A DNA stretch of 64,000 nucleotides from Erythroxylum novogranatense (GCA_029891385.1 CM057224.1:806001-870000); one strand, 5' to 3'; counted from the stretch's first letter, positions 1-13,354 are shown. Program-made: numbers and translations. Notes: generated by a model from the letters alone, not told the origin.

Positions 1-202
1 AAATCGTCCCAGCCCATTACCAACAATCTTCAAAGTAGAAAAAGAAAAAAAGAAAAGGTAAATCCCAAGATTCAAACAGTGCAACTAAGTCAAACCCACT
101 AACCAAAACCAACAGAAAACTCGTACACAACCTAATAAACCACAAAATAAAAAGAGTCAAGCAAGAGATGCAGAAAACCACAAATCAATTACAGAAAGGT
201 AC

Positions 203-368
203 CATTTTTAAGGCCAATACTGGACACTTCAGTGTTGATATTGTACAGAACACCCTCGTAACGGATCTCACTCTTGGATGTCAAGCTTATTAAACTCCCT
301 ATGTACGAGTCCGCCGTCGAATTCGATCTCGACGTCGATGCCGAATTGGTACTATTCTCAGCCGCCAT
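203..368 (-). CDS. DCP5: DCP5/LSM14-type decapping protein, first coding exon (partial)
   Basis: First exon of a gene that continues past the left edge of the window. The ATG is at 368-366. The exon encodes 55 residues: a Ser/Thr/Asn-rich leader, then the start of an N-terminal LSm14 domain ([18 protein letters not shown], then LYNIN and SSIGLKN), and ends in phase 1 at a GT donor (GTACCT) at 202. Plant DCP5 proteins (homologues of LSM14/Scd6/RAP55) have this LSm start; they act in cytoplasmic P-bodies, where they help DCP1/DCP2 decap mRNA and repress translation. Bases 1-202 are intron. The 5' UTR probably reaches about 500, facing the CRWN1 gene. The LSm identification is strong. DCP5 versus a close paralogue cannot be settled without the FDF/FFD/TFG and RGG parts. 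Confidence 0.9.
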
Positions 369-1000
369 AACCTAATCCCACTTTTAGCTCCAATCAGAAC
401 GCAATCTATACAGACACTGATACGCACTGCCTACAAATCTACCAATCTATTCCTATAGCGAAGACTGAGAGCGAAAGCCCCCAACTTGTATAGAGAGGTA
501 ATAGAGAGAGACAGAAGTCAGGGTTTAGATTGAGTTTTACGATTAATCGGTTAGGGGAAAATTGGAGAAAAGAGAAAATCAGGGGTCTTTTGGTAAACTG
601 GTTGCAGATTGCAATACAGGCAATAGGAAAGCGCCACGTGGTGAAATATGGACATTTTAGTTTTTTATTAAATTTGAGAAATCATGATTGGTCTTCTCCT
701 TTCTTTCATTTTTTTTCTATTTTCTTCAAAAAATTATTTTATTGTAAATAAAATATTAAGATTTTTAAATATTATCAAATACTTAATACAATTATTATTT
801 TCCTTCATTCTTATTATTATTATTATTAGTATTTTGTATTTGTATCTTTATTATTTGTGTTAAGTATTTTTTGTATTATTATTATTATATATGTGATTTA
901 TTATTCTTATTTTCTTTTACTTATTTATTTACGTTAACTGCATTTTTTTTTCATCGCATTTGTATGTGGGTGGGCCACTCAAGAACTCTTTATTATGTAA

Positions 1001-1086
1001 AGGTAAGGTTGTATACTATCAGACCTTACTAGATTTCGCTTCAATGTAGGACTCCAAATTGAATATAATGATAATGATGATGATCA
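1001..1086 (+). mobile_element. SINE 3' tail (Au/TS-like), fragment
   Basis: The segment begins GGTAAGGTTGTATACTATCAG and ends in a short ATGATAATGATGATG tract. This matches the 3' part of common plant tRNA-derived SINEs (GTAAGGCTGCGTAC, a CCTCC-like stretch, then a short triplet tail). A more complete tail of the same type occurs on the minus strand near 26290-26400. The promoter-bearing head is not recognisable here. Confidence 0.5.
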
Positions 1087-1184
1087 AATATTTAATTTAA
1101 ATTTAAATTCTAATGTAAATATTATATTACGATTAAAGTTTTGTAATACCTAAAACATTTTTTTTGTCATTATAAGTTAAATTC

Positions 1185-1310
1185 AAACTAACGTTTATAA
1201 TAATTATAAATCAATTAAATAAAATTAATTAATTTATTAATAAATTGATAAAATTTTAAAATAAATGATTTAAAAATTTTAAGTTGAACCGTTTAGGTTT
1301 TTAATGATCG
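1185..1310 (-). repeat. R1 repeat fragment
   Basis: It contains AATTAATTTATTAATAAATTG, then TTTAAAAATTTTAAGTTGAACCG and TTTTTAATGATC. These are the second half and terminal sequence of the R1 family seen at full length at 22991-23352. The first half is missing. Confidence 0.5.
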
Positions 1311-1579
1311 GGAAAAAAAAAAAAGTAAACATGATGCTAAATCTTTGGGGGCATTGTCGTGATTTCACTAACCAAACGGTAAAGATTCAGAGGAAATGAC
1401 ACTAACGCCTTGTTTAATATCGAAGGTGTCGGTTCCATAACTTGACAAGTTGGGGTTTAAAACGTCAATTCGTAGCACCGAACAAAATTAGCCACATTCC
1501 CTGAATATCCCCATTGACGCAGGCGAAGAAACAAAAATCTAACAGTAGACGCCATCCATTTCAGTTCGTTGATCGGACG

Positions 1580-4500
1580 ATGTTCACGCCGCAGAGGAAG
1601 TCGTCCCCGGCGCTGGCTTTCTCGCCCAGGTCCGACAGTCGCAGACCGGTTATCGGAAATGCGTTTGCTGGGGCTTCAAACCCTAAATTTGGGGGCGGGA
1701 AAGGGAAGGCAGTGGCTTTTGTCGACGCGCCGCCGCTGCCGCCTCCGCCGGTTGGGTTGATAAGTGATGGTGGTGCGGTGGCGGAGGCGGAGGCGGAGGA
1801 TATGGAGGATTGGAAGCGGTTTAGGGAGGCGGGTTTGTTGAACGAGGCGGAAATGGAGAGGAAGGATCGTGAAGCGCTTCTTGAGAAGGCCTCGATGCTT
1901 GAAAAGAAGGTTCTTTGATTTTATTACTGCATTTTGGTTTTTATGGAGTTTATTGAAATGGTCAAACCTTTGCTTCTTGAATCTTGATTGATATTTATTG
2001 CAATTTGTTATCCTTTTTACTTTCTGTTTTCGTTCTGTAGTGACAAGTTCCTTATTGACGGCTTTTAACGTGGCAAATTGATTCTACCTTGAAAGTTATA
2101 TGTGTAAATATTGATCTTGAGTGAGTTATTGTTCGGAAACATAATTATTTTCTGCTTGCTGTTGTTTTATTTTCCTTTTAAGTTGTAGCATTCCTTACCT
2201 TCGAAACCCTCATTCTACGTTTTAGACTGGTGTGTCGAGCCGTTTTATGGGCTTGGAGAGATTGTACATTGTGACGGCAGTAATTACAAAATTGAACACA
2301 GGAAAACCGTTGCATGGCATGATTGCACTTGGAGAATTATTCTTTGTAGGAGGGTTAGTTAGTACGTGAAAAAGTATGGATGACTAATGTTTGAACTGGA
2401 TCAATGTTGTGATACCACCGGCAGTTTGTTCCATAAATTGCAGAATTAGATTGAAATGGTATATAAATCTAGGGTGCACCACCGCACCAGGTCTTAATTT
2501 CTTGGTCTTTAGTTCTGTGGTGTATACGTTCATTTGCGCTTATGATGTGTTGAGATTTTCAAAATATCAGAATACCATGTTGAGAAACCGTGTTGGATAG
2601 TATTTCATCATTTTCCTCTTTGCAGCTTTTTGATTACCAGTACAACATGGGTCTCCTCCTTATTGAGAAAAAAGAATGGACTTCAAGATATGAAGAGATG
2701 AGGCAAGCATTGCTAGAAGCTGAGGAGATAGTAAAACGTGAACAGTCAGCACACTTAATTGCATTATCTGAAATCGAGAAGCGAGAGGGAAATTTGAGGG
2801 AAGCCTTGGTTTGTGAGAAACAATGCGTGGCTGATGTATGAGACATCCTGCTAGTTAGTTTAAGCTCCTTGCTATATATGATCCATTTTATCTGATCTAG
2901 GTGAACTGAATAAAGTGGCAAGAAGTAATATCTATGGAAAATATTTTCTTGCATGTTTATTTGATAAAAAAAAAGTGGAAAATTTTTAACTCACTTGTCA
3001 AATATCTGTGGGATTTAGTTATATTCAGATATAACCATTGTGAAAAGTTGTCCTTCAAAAGTTATCAAAAAACAACTTCCTTTTGCATAGGTTTATGTAA
3101 TTTGTTGTTCTTATTAGAATAGGGTATTGCAATCGTAATTTTCACTGTAATTTGTTTCCCGTAAGTGCTGATAACTGCTTGTTTGGACAAGAGATTTTTG
3201 TATAATAAATAACCATAAATGTGAATGCTGTTGTTTCTCTGAACATATTCTTCACATTATTACAGGGCATATCTCATGCTTATCTTTAATGTTTAGAAGC
3301 TGGATACTTTCATGGATTGAGAATGTTATTTTGCTGTAAAAGAAAATATCCAGTGGTACTTGCTTGGTTTTCTTGCTAATAAATGTAAAGTGTTTTGGTT
3401 GATATTGGTCGTCTTGCATCTCAATACTACAGCTTGAAAGGGCTTTACGCAGCCTGCAAGAGGAGCATTTGCAAATTAAGCAGGTTTCTGAGAAAAAGCT
3501 GGCTGATGCAAAATCTTTGGTCGATAGAATCGAAGAGAAATCTTCGGGAGTGGAGGAAAAAGTGCATTCTGCTGAGGCCAAGCTTGCTGATGTTAACAGA
3601 AAGAACTCAGAAATGGATATGAAGCTGCAGGAGCTAGAAACTCGTGAAATTGTTTTGCAAAGAGAACGGCTCTCCTTAAATACTGAGTATGTTCTCTTTC
3701 TTTCAGTGATGATGATGATATCTACATGTGCATAAATAATAGGTAATTTATCCAATGGTGTCTGGTTGACACTCTTTAGGCGAGAAGCACACAAGGCAGC
3801 CCTGTATAAACAAAAAGAAGACCTGAATGAATGGGAGAAGAAACTAGAGAAACAGGAAAATAGGTTGTGTGACCTTTGCAAAACACTCAATCAGAGGGAG
3901 GAAAAGATGAATGAAAGTGACAGGTCTCTTAAACAAAGGGAGAGGAACATTGAGGAAGCCCAAAAGAGGATTGATCTTTCTCTTGAAAAGTTGAAGGAGA
4001 GGGAAGATGATGTAGATAATCGGCTATCAGATTTGATCTCTGAAGAGAAGGTTTACTCCTATTTAACTGAGTATTGCATTTAAGTTTCTTTCCTACATCT
4101 TATTTCTTTTTTTCTCCAGAAAGTGGATTCCTTAAGGAGCACCCTTGAGATGAAAGAGAAGGAATTACTTCAAATGGAAGAAAAGTTGGTTGCTAGAGAA
4201 AGAGTAAGTTTATAATATTTAACTTCCAGTTTCTAAATCCCACTTGATAAAGAAAACCTAGTTCTTTGACCTAACTTGCATACTGGCCTTTTGTGGTGAG
4301 CAGGTCTTTACTGCCTTGCCAGTGAACTTGGATATTTCTATGTGGTGACTAGCATACATTTAACTATGTTGTATACCAAATAGACACAGAGAAGATCAAT
4401 AATCAAATTGAAGTACATACTTATACTCTGTAATCCTTGCCTGTTCTTAAACACTTTAATTATGACATTGTAAGCGGTCAAGACTGTAACTGTGAAGCAC

Positions 4501-7500
4501 CTATGCAGGACAGTACCATGATGTGTTCTATTTGTGAAAAGCTTAGTGGTTATAGTTGACACTAGAAATTATGTCACATCCATATGAGTTTCTGTTTGAG
4601 TGCATGGTTATTATTTGATGAATCAAATTTTAGCTAACGGTTCCATGCATGAAGAGATCAGTAGGGAGCTTTGCTGGTTTTGAACTGGAACTGAATTAGT
4701 TCTTACCGAATGAATTTTCTGACAAATTCTGTTATTCCCCATCTACAGATGGATTCTCAAGAGCTCCTTGATGAGCATAGGGCCAGTCTGGAGGCAAAAA
4801 CTAAGGAATTTGAGTTGGAATTAGAAGAGAAACAGAAGCACCTTGATGAAGAACTGAAAAGCAAGGTAGAAGCAGTGAAGCATCAGGAAGTCGAAATCCT
4901 GCACAGGGAAGAAAAATTAGGTAAACTAGAGCAAGCATTTCAGAGGAAGTCAGAGAGAGTGAAGGAGAAGGAGAAGGATATTGATGCTAGGTTGAAAAAC
5001 ATAAAGGAGAGGGAGAAATCTATGAAATCTGAGCAGAAAAAGACGGATCTTGAAAGGAAACAGTTACTTGCTGATAATGAGAGCTTGCAGATTCTAAAAG
5101 ATGAATGTGAGAAAATAAGGGCTGAAATTGCTCAGCAAGAGATGCAGATTGGTGAAAAAAATGAAAGTTTGAAAATAACCAATGAAGAGAGGTTAGTCCA
5201 TGTACGTTTGCAGGCAGAACTGAAACGAGAATTAGAGAAGTGCAGGATTCAGCAGGAGTTCCTCTCAAAAGAAGGTGAAGATTTGAAGCTGGAAAGGGAT
5301 AAATTTGAGAAAGAATGGGAAATGCTAGAAGAGAAAAGAGCTCAAATTAGTAAATCCCTAGAGGAAATTGTTGAAGAGAGAGAGAACTTAAAGAAGTTGC
5401 AGCTTGCTGAAGAAAAAAGGCTGAAACGAGAGGAATGTGCAAAGCAGGACTATGTTCAACATGAGTTGGAGACTATCAGAATGGAGAAAGAGTCGCTTGA
5501 AGCCAGAATGAGAAATGAGAAATTAAGGTTATCTGAAAGAGCTAAGATTGAGCATGATCGCATGCTAGAAGAATTTGTATCACAAAAAAACGAATTTTCG
5601 ACTGGTATGATTAATAGACGGGAAGAAATGGAGAGATGTTTAAAAGAAAGGGAGAGTGCATTTGAGGAGCTGAAGGAAAGAGAATTTGCAAACATTAATC
5701 AGTTAAAAGAAGTTGTTCAGAGGGAACAGGAGGAAATGCAATCTGAAAAGCGTGCTCTGGAAAAAGAAAAACAAGAGATTGCCAAGGACAAAGATAGGCT
5801 TGAAGAACATCGAACAGGAATGCAGAAAGACATTAATGAACTTGAGATGCTCAGCAAGAAGCTTTGTGTCCAGCGAGAACATGCTGTGAGTGAAAGGAAT
5901 CGTTTTCTTGCTTTAGTGGACAAACACAAAAGTTGCGACAATTGCAGAGACATAACAAGGGAGTTTGTCCTTTCTGATCTTCTTCCACCTAATATTGGAA
6001 ATAGTAAGGTCCTTCTTACAAACCAACCTGACAAATCTCTGAAGAATAATAAAAGTGGCCCAGATATTACTGTAAGAAAGTCTGCAGGTGAACTTGACCA
6101 TTCAACTTCTCAAGGGCGAATGTCTTGGCTCCAGAAATGCACCTCAAAAATATTTAGCATATCGCCAACCAAAAAAATTGAGCAGTTTCCCGTTTCAGCT
6201 TTGGATGGAGAGTTGCATTCATCTCAACCACATGTCAATGCTGAGGAAAAATCTGAATACATGAGTTTACTTGTTACCAAAGAGACTTCATGCACCAATG
6301 CTACTGGAGATAAACCACGTCTACCCTTAGGTACTGCTGGTGATTCCCATGACACTCAACTGCTTCAATCAGAAAGCATCAGAAAAGATGAAAATAGTGC
6401 ATATTCTATGTCTGTTGATGATCATAGCTATATAGATAGTAAGGGACAATCAACTCCAGATGATTCAGAGCCATCTGAACGAAAGAGTAATCTTAATAAA
6501 CCTGGTAGGAGGCAAAAGGCTGGTCCACTTCGAACAAAGTCAGTTAAAGCAGTAGTTGAGGACGCAAAAAAGTTTCTTGGAAATGAATCTCCAGGGCCAG
6601 ACCATAGGGCAAGTGGGCAGGCTGTCGAGAAAGCAGCTGGCAACACTGCAAAGAAAAGACAACGGGTACCTGCTGGGATTGAACAGGATAATGGTGAGAG
6701 TGAAGGGCGTTCTGATAGTGTAGCAACTGGTGGGAGGAGGCAGAAGCAGCAAAAGGTGGCTTCTGTTGCGCATACACCAGGACAGAGCAGATACAATCTT
6801 AGGCGAGCCAAGATGTAAGTTTGGATTTTCATTTTCATTGTTATGAGGAGTCATGTTGGGCAGCCACTAGTAATTTGAATGTGACCTGTTGAATGGAGTT
6901 CTGAAGTGGAGAATAATGAAGTGCCTCGAAAGTTTTTTACACCTCAAAGTTTTTAGGTTGGCTGTTCCGTTGATATTTTTTTGGCAGTTCCATGTTAATA
7001 CACTTAAGCAGTCCCTTTGGATTGAGTGGTCTAACTGTCATTCCCATTTCCATTTTTTCTAGATGCTAGTTTAATCATGATTTCATCAGCTGTTTATGTG
7101 CTGTGCAGTTTTCCATTTTGTTTTTGGATTGATTGGGAAGGGGTTATTCTCCAAAACGTGACATGCGAGGAAACTGTTTTCTGGATTTTGTCATGGTGGA
7201 TATTGATCCTATATATACATTGTGATGGATAAGGACAAGTTTTATGCAGGAATATAGCATCTGTGATGGTTTTGAAATTCTGTTTCTTTCAGAGCGGGTT
7301 CATCATCTATGGCCCAAGCATCATCCGACTTGAAGAAGAAAGCGGAGAAAAAAGCTGATGCCACCTCTGACATGGATCCTGGGCCAAACCCTGAAGCAAC
7401 TTCTGCACTTTCTTTTGGATTTGGTGATGAGCCTGGCAAATCTACAGATTTGGTCCAGGTCACAATGCAAAAGACACATGAGTTCTCGCAGGAGAGGGTT

Positions 7501-7817
7501 GAGGTAGCATCATAGTCTTTTTTTCAACAAGTTCCACTATTGTTTTCATTCTGTTTTCTGTATCTGTAGAAAGTTCTATTATTGTTGTCGTACAGCTCAA
7601 ATCAACAGATGTTGATGATCCAATCGATGCAACAAAATCAGTTGAGATTACAGTGTTGAGTGAGGAAGTGAATGATGCACCAGAAGATGGGGTTGAAGAT
7701 GAGAATGGCAGCACAATGCATGAGGATGATGAAGATGAATATGATGATGATGATGGGCCAGAGCATCCTGGTCAAGTTTCAATAGGAAAGAAAATATGGA
7801 ACTTCTTTACAACATAA
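1580..7817 (+). CDS. CRWN1: Nuclear lamina-like coiled-coil protein (CRWN1/NMCP1 type)
   Basis: Eight coding exons: 1580-1909, 2626-2835, 3433-3686, 3780-4050, 4120-4203, 4749-6814, 7293-7503 and 7596-7817. All junctions are GT..AG and frame-continuous, giving about 1215 residues, near the usual 1100-1200. The ATG at 1580 gives the family N-terminus MFTPQRK and a [10 protein letters not shown] motif. Residues about 80-775 are a continuous Glu/Lys/Arg/Leu-rich coiled coil. The tail is low-complexity, with a basic nuclear-localisation-like KKRQR (about 1018), RYNLRR (about 1064), an acidic [11 protein letters not shown] stretch and the conserved C-terminus [20 protein letters not shown] proteins line the inner nuclear envelope of plants and control nuclear size, shape and heterochromatin organisation. 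The MFTPQRK start and the C-terminal motif favour the CRWN1 clade over CRWN4. In-frame codons upstream of 1580 have no ATG. Confidence 0.95.
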
Positions 7818-10654
7818 CTTCCAACCTTTTTAAGCTCTATGTTATTGTGTTCTTACAGTCTCTCTCTCTCTCAGGGTAATTCCTAGATAATGTTCTAGTT
7901 TAGGTTTCCCTTCTGTTTTTGGTTCTTACGAAACTTGTAAAGTAAGGACTGGAAGTACCATGGCATGCATGTGATTGTAGCAATATTTTGATCCATTGCC
8001 CTGAACTGGTCTGTATAGGAGTAATCTTTTCTCTTTATAAACACCACCAACCCACTTCCCAAGTATTCTGAATTGTGGGGTGAAGAAAAAAAAAAACCCC
8101 TTCGTTGTTGTGACAATAAACTAGCCTGTAGGGATTTATTGAATTAGTTTGTTCCTGATTTGAGTTGTTCTTTGTCCTCGAAATTGATTTGAAACTGATA
8201 CTGGAAATATGTTTTTCAATAGGCAAGAAATTACACTTATTAAGATGTTTTTAGGCAAAAGGGTTGCTGCCTTCAATTGGAAAAGTTGTCTTCATCTCTT
8301 GTTTCATTACTCTGAGGATAGGACTTCTGCAAGTTCAGTAAATGTCAAAATGATTTCTATATGAACAGTATTTACATCACATATTTTTAAGCATTCTTTA
8401 TATATTCATATTAAACACTATTTTACTCTTTAAAGGGTCGTCTTTTTTTAATTTATCTGAGCTAATGTGAGTTCGAAAATACAAATGAAGGGTGAAAATG
8501 AAGAGGACCAAATCTAAAGTAATGTGCAGTAAAAAGTGAACAGCTAGAGACTATGGAAGCCACTTTTTTAGTTTCATAATGAATGAATCCTAATCTATCC
8601 ATAAACAGAGTAGACTTCTACTCATCTAGTGAATATAAAGAGATGGATTAGTGTAAATGTAAAGGCTGAGACACTACAAGTATTACTATTATTACAGTAG
8701 ATTTAGCTCCTAGCTGCTAAATCCCTCCAAGGACAAGCAATGCAAGGCACATCACGAAAGGCAAATATAGAAAAGGACATGACATACTGTGATAGGCCTG
8801 CAAGAAATTTAAGTATAGTTGTGGGCTATGCCTATGCTCTGTATTAGTCTCTTTAACCCTCAATCCCAACAGAGCAAAGTGGTCCATATCCCCACTACTG
8901 CAGGCTCCAAAAGTCAATTACTGAATGCTTGGCCGTTCTGCTCTGTCTGTTCTGTTTCTGTTCTGAGCCTCGCTGTTCTTCTAACACCTTCATTGTTCAT
9001 ATGAGTTTTTCTTGGAAACATCGTTCATCTTTTGGACTTTGTTGGGTTGCACCATGGACCAGCTTCTGACACATCCTAATTCCTAACATTTATTTTGATG
9101 CCCTTCAGCTCCAAAATCACATGTCACATAGATTAGCCTTGAAAGCCATTCCATATAATATGCAAGTGATTAAAAAGAGAAGGAATCATTGGCCTAACTA
9201 GACAGAAACACAAATATGTGGATGAGATGAATTAGAACAAGGCTGGAACAACAAAACTGAACAGGTGATTTCATTTGCTAACTAGACACTCATTGTTATT
9301 GTTATGTTCTTTAGTATCTCCTACCATTACTTCTGGTGCTGCCATTAATCTCAAGGTTCATTCTGATAGCGACAAATATATTTATCTTCAGGATTCAAGT
9401 TGAAAAGAGAAAATCTTTCTTGGTCCATTACAGGGATGACACCAGATGTGTTCTTTCTATAAGCAGCAGCTAGATACAGCAAGTAAAATAGTTAGTCTGC
9501 AGCCCAAACATGAGAAAATGATAATGGAAAGAACTTATCTTTCTAGTCAGCAATTGCAAAAGCAGGGGTTATGCCGTAATGGATTACATTTTAAGGACAA
9601 ACATTAATTTCCAAGCCAAACCAAACTGTTTTGAGGTCCATTTGCAGAGTCTGAGCATCCCAACTTTTTAATCACCTCAATGCTTACGTTCTCCTTTACT
9701 GTGACTCTCTGGGAATCTGTTAAGAACTCAGATATACAGCAGCCCAAAAAGAAAGAACAGAAGAGCAAGAGATAAAACCCAAGTTTGTCTTGCATGCACA
9801 CTGTTCTTTTGCATGGGAAATGGTCCCCTCGTCACCAAAAAATGGAAAAAGAAACATAATAACCCAAAGCTAACTAATCCCATGTCTTTGTCTAGCCTCT
9901 TAAATCCATAAAATCTTCCAACTACTTTTTAATTCTTAACCATTTGTGGTAAACAATTCAATGGATGTAGCTATCATAATAACCCACAGGTTGTTTGTTA
10001 AAGGTTAGACCTTTTTCCAAGCCTTAAGAAGAATTATCTCAATGGGTGCAAACCAAAAACTGTGTAAAGGCTGTATCTTTGGATTTCGCTTTCAGGTAAA
10101 CACTACTCAATGCCCTTCAGTTACTACCGTGCAGAGATCCTATATTATTGTCATTACTGTTATTACTTCCACAGCCTTGAGAACTGTGCTTATATCTTGT
10201 ATTCTTTGCCCTTTCCTTGTTTCCTTAGCTGTTTTCTATAAACATAAGTAAGCGAGTGTTCATTTTTTTGCTTTCTAGGCTCGGCTTCTGTTTTCACTTC
10301 CACTTTCCTTCTTCTTACTTACCATTCTATGCTTTATTTCTCCTCCCAAAGTTGGTGATATCTGGTTCTTCTCAAAGGGAGCGGGTCCCATCCTATGATA
10401 TGTTTCTAAAGATCTTTCCACAAGTTTTGGTGGTGTTTTGAGTCCTTTGTTGCTTCCAATTTTGGTTTAGTTCTGTATACAGAAACCTTCATTTTCTAAC
10501 GAGTTTAAAGCTCCCATCTTTTCTCTTACGACTCAGATGTCCACCATGGCTCAATCCAAGCATATCTACGCTAGTTTTTTCAGTTCAGTTTTTAGCAGAT
10601 AAGCTTAGAAATATCCCCACAAATCTTCAAGAACTCTGCTTAAGCTATACCTCA
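7818..10654. other. Intergenic, CRWN1 3' region to LRR-gene promoter
   Basis: No convincing gene. A (TC)n run lies at about 7859-7874 in the CRWN1 3' UTR or just after it. Around 8700-9060 and 9600-9830 base composition is closer to genic, and the minus strand shows short open stretches with hydrophobic segments, but I could not link them into a frame-consistent gene. Confidence 0.5.
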
Positions 10655-12557
10655 ATGGCCATGAAGGGTTTTGTCTCAATCAGTCGAGTTGTTTTGGTGC
10701 TGTGCCTGTTGTGGTTGAATGCTTGGTGCCTTGATGAAGCAGATAACGATGTAGCTCCAATGGAGAAAGCAGAGCAACAAGCACTTTACTCCGCAATACA
10801 GGGCTTTGTGGGTAACTGGTGGAATGGCTCAGAACTTTATCCAGATCCTTGTGGCTGGACTCCTATTCAGGTACCTTTTAAGTTTCTTACTTCATCTGTT
10901 TTCACTGTTACATTGCAATACTGAACCAAGATTATCATATGTTGTCCTTTAGACACTGTTCTCTATTATATTTCCTTTCTTGAAAGACAACAGTGGAGTG
11001 TTAAGCTTAAACGTTTTTGTTTCAAGAACCTTTTGGACTTTCTTTCTGCATCTGGTTCTGAATTCATATTAGAACTTGGAGAGCTTCTTCCAATATTTTC
11101 TAATCTAACTTCACTAACTGTTAGACCCTTAACTATAATCCCATTCCCATAATCCCATCTGATAATCTAAATGTCTTAAGAGGATGGTATTGTTGTAACT
11201 GAGAACATTTGATATGAATAATGAATAGTCATTATTTAAGATATTGCAGAAAAGTAACTTTACAAAATTGGAACTTACTCTTTCTTATTTTCAGAAGTCT
11301 CATAAGTTGTGATGTTGAAGCTTTAATTTCGTTCTGCAGGGAGTGTCCTGTGATCTCTTCGATGGTCTATGGTATGTCACCGCATTAAGCATTGGACCTA
11401 TTCACGACAACTCTCTTGGTTGTGCTCAAAATGTGAAGTTTAGTCCACAGTTGTTTCAACTCAAGCACCTAAAGTCTCTTTCCTTCTTCAGTTGCTTTAT
11501 GTCACCTAAAAAACATCTAATGACCATTCCTAACACAAGCTGGGCAAACCTTGCAGAAAACTTGGAAACTCTCGAGTTTCGAGCGAACACCGGCCTTGTT
11601 GGAGAATTGCCCTCCATCTTAGGTAGCCTAATCAAGCTTCAATCTTTAGTGATACTTGAAAATGGATTAACAGGTGAGCTGCCAAGAAGTTTTGGTAACT
11701 TAGTCCACTTGAAGAGGTTAGTTCTTGCTGGAAACTTGTTCGGAGGCAGCATTCCAGACACTTATGGTGGGTTAACTGAACTGTTAATCCTGGATTTGAG
11801 TAGGAATTCATTGTCAGGGTCTTTTCCTCTTACTTTTGGAGGTCTAACCTCACTCCTGAAACTTGACTTAAGCAACAATCAGCTAGAGGGAAACCTGCCA
11901 ATGGTGATTGGTTATCTCAGAAATCTGACACTTTTGGACCTAAGAAACAACAAATTTTCTGGTGGATTAACAGAATCCCTTCAGGACTTGCATTCCTTGG
12001 AAGAGATGGCCTTGTCCAAAAATCCAATAGGTGGAAGCATAATGAGCATAAAGTGGCAGAACTTACAGAATTTGGTCATTTTGGATCTCTCTAATATTGG
12101 CTTAGTTGGTGAGATTCCTGAGTCTATTGCAGAGTTGAACAATCTGAGATTTTTGGGTCTCAGTGACAACTATCTCTCAGGCAATCTCCCGACCAAGCTA
12201 GCAAATTTACCTAGTCTTAATGCTCTATACCTTAGTGGAAACAATCTGACAGGAGAACTTAAATTCTCTGAACTGTTTTATGGGAAACTAGGCAGGCGAT
12301 TTGAGGCTTGGAATAATCCAAATCTGTGTTACCCTCTTGATATAATGTCAGCTAACCATGCTCCATCTGGGGTCAAGCCGTGTCAAAAGCAGGAGGTCAC
12401 ATTGCTTGAACTCAACTCAAAGTCCAAGTTGGTTGGTGCCAGTTCCAATCTGAATTCCGAATTTGCGGGCTCTTTTGGATTCTCAACCCACGGAATCAAA
12501 ACACTTCCGTTAGTTTTTCTCCAACAGATCTTAACAATGGTTCTGCTATTGAATTAG
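10655..12557 (+). CDS. PII2: LRR protein, PIRIFORMOSPORA INDICA-INSENSITIVE 2 type
   Basis: Two exons, 10655-10870 and 11340-12557, joined in phase 0, giving 477 residues. Residues 1 to about 25 are a signal peptide (VVLVLCLLWLNAWC). A plant LRR N-terminal cap follows, with DPCGWTPIQ at the exon end and GVSCDLFDG just after the junction. About nine to ten LxxLxLxxNxLxGxxP repeats span residues about 155-390. There is no kinase domain. The last residues are hydrophobic (LPLVFLQQILTMVLLLN), fitting a GPI-anchor signal or membrane tail. Known family members are secreted or membrane-associated LRR proteins; Arabidopsis PII-2 is needed for the beneficial response to the root fungus Piriformospora indica. 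The receptor-like-protein alternative is less likely because there is no clear transmembrane segment followed by a cytoplasmic tail. Confidence 0.9.
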
Positions 12558-13354
12558 CATATGCCAACCCTGGAAGTTGAAGATGGTTAGAAGCAACTGA
12601 AATGCACATGCCAACATTCTCTCCCTAATAACTTAACCTTGGATCTAACATGTATTGTTCTGCAACAGAAACCAGTTTGCTGATGTAGTAGATAGACTAT
12701 ATGTTAATGTTGGTAGTTCTCCAAGTAGTCTGGAACTACGTATAATACAAGAAAGTTTGAATCTTGAGGGATGAATCTTTTACTTCTTGTTCAAGTTCTT
12801 GTTTTTAACTCTTTGTTACACATAAAAGCTTAAGCAATGTCCTGACAAGATTTAGCCAGTTACTGCCTAGTGCGTATATAGAGAAGGCCACCGCAAGTAA
12901 ATCATAAATGCTGGAGAATTTTCACTAGTTGGGTAGTCATGAGTTTGATGGCTTGAAATGGAGATGTTGGATTGTTTTTGGTATCACAGAAGAGATATAA
13001 AGGCATGGCAGTTGGGCAGTAAAAGCTTTGATAGTGAAATGCAATGAGAAGGTGTAGTATGAACAGACAAGTACTCTTTATCCATGGAAGGAACCTCACG
13101 TCAGGTATAAAGCTGATTGATAAGGAAAAATAAAAATCATAAATAAAATGATATTATTTTGTCATTTTTAAATTAAATAAAAACAAATTTAAAATTTGCA
13201 ATAAAAAATAAAATTTGGGCTTGGCTAGATCATGATCGGGCTCAAGATAGGCGTGAGTCTTAGTCCTTTACTCAAGTTCGATATCATCAGGCTCATTGTC
13301 AGTCTACTATAATTTCATTATGATAGAATTCACAAATCTAACCTTAGTTTAATT
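12558..13354. other. Intergenic after LRR gene
   Basis: 3' UTR and then AT-rich DNA without an ORF of note. At about 13205-13330 a stretch rich in GGGCTTGGC and CGGGCTCAAG resembles the flanks of R3 repeats but lacks the R3 core. Confidence 0.4.

Larger units (their letters stand above)
369..1579. promoter_or_regulatory. Divergent promoter region between DCP5 and CRWN1
   Basis: A 1.2-kb gap separates two genes transcribed away from each other. It contains a palindromic G-box (CCACGTGG, 634-641), AT-rich DNA with a short ATT/TTA microsatellite near 808-895, a SINE tail (about 1001-1086) and a partial R1 repeat (about 1185-1310). The G-box lies about 270 bp upstream of the DCP5 start codon and 940 bp upstream of the CRWN1 start codon, so if it is functional it is nearer DCP5. 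Confidence 0.5.

Noticed and set aside
5020..6854. Several minus-strand ORFs of 60-136 codons opposite CRWN1 exon 6
   Set aside because: They are shadows of the long coding exon; the plus-strand frame has clear family conservation.
8819..9004. Short plus-strand ORF and opposing minus-strand ORF with a hydrophobic end near 8717-8917
   Set aside because: A plausible splice acceptor exists on the minus strand near 8802, but no upstream exon in frame could be found.
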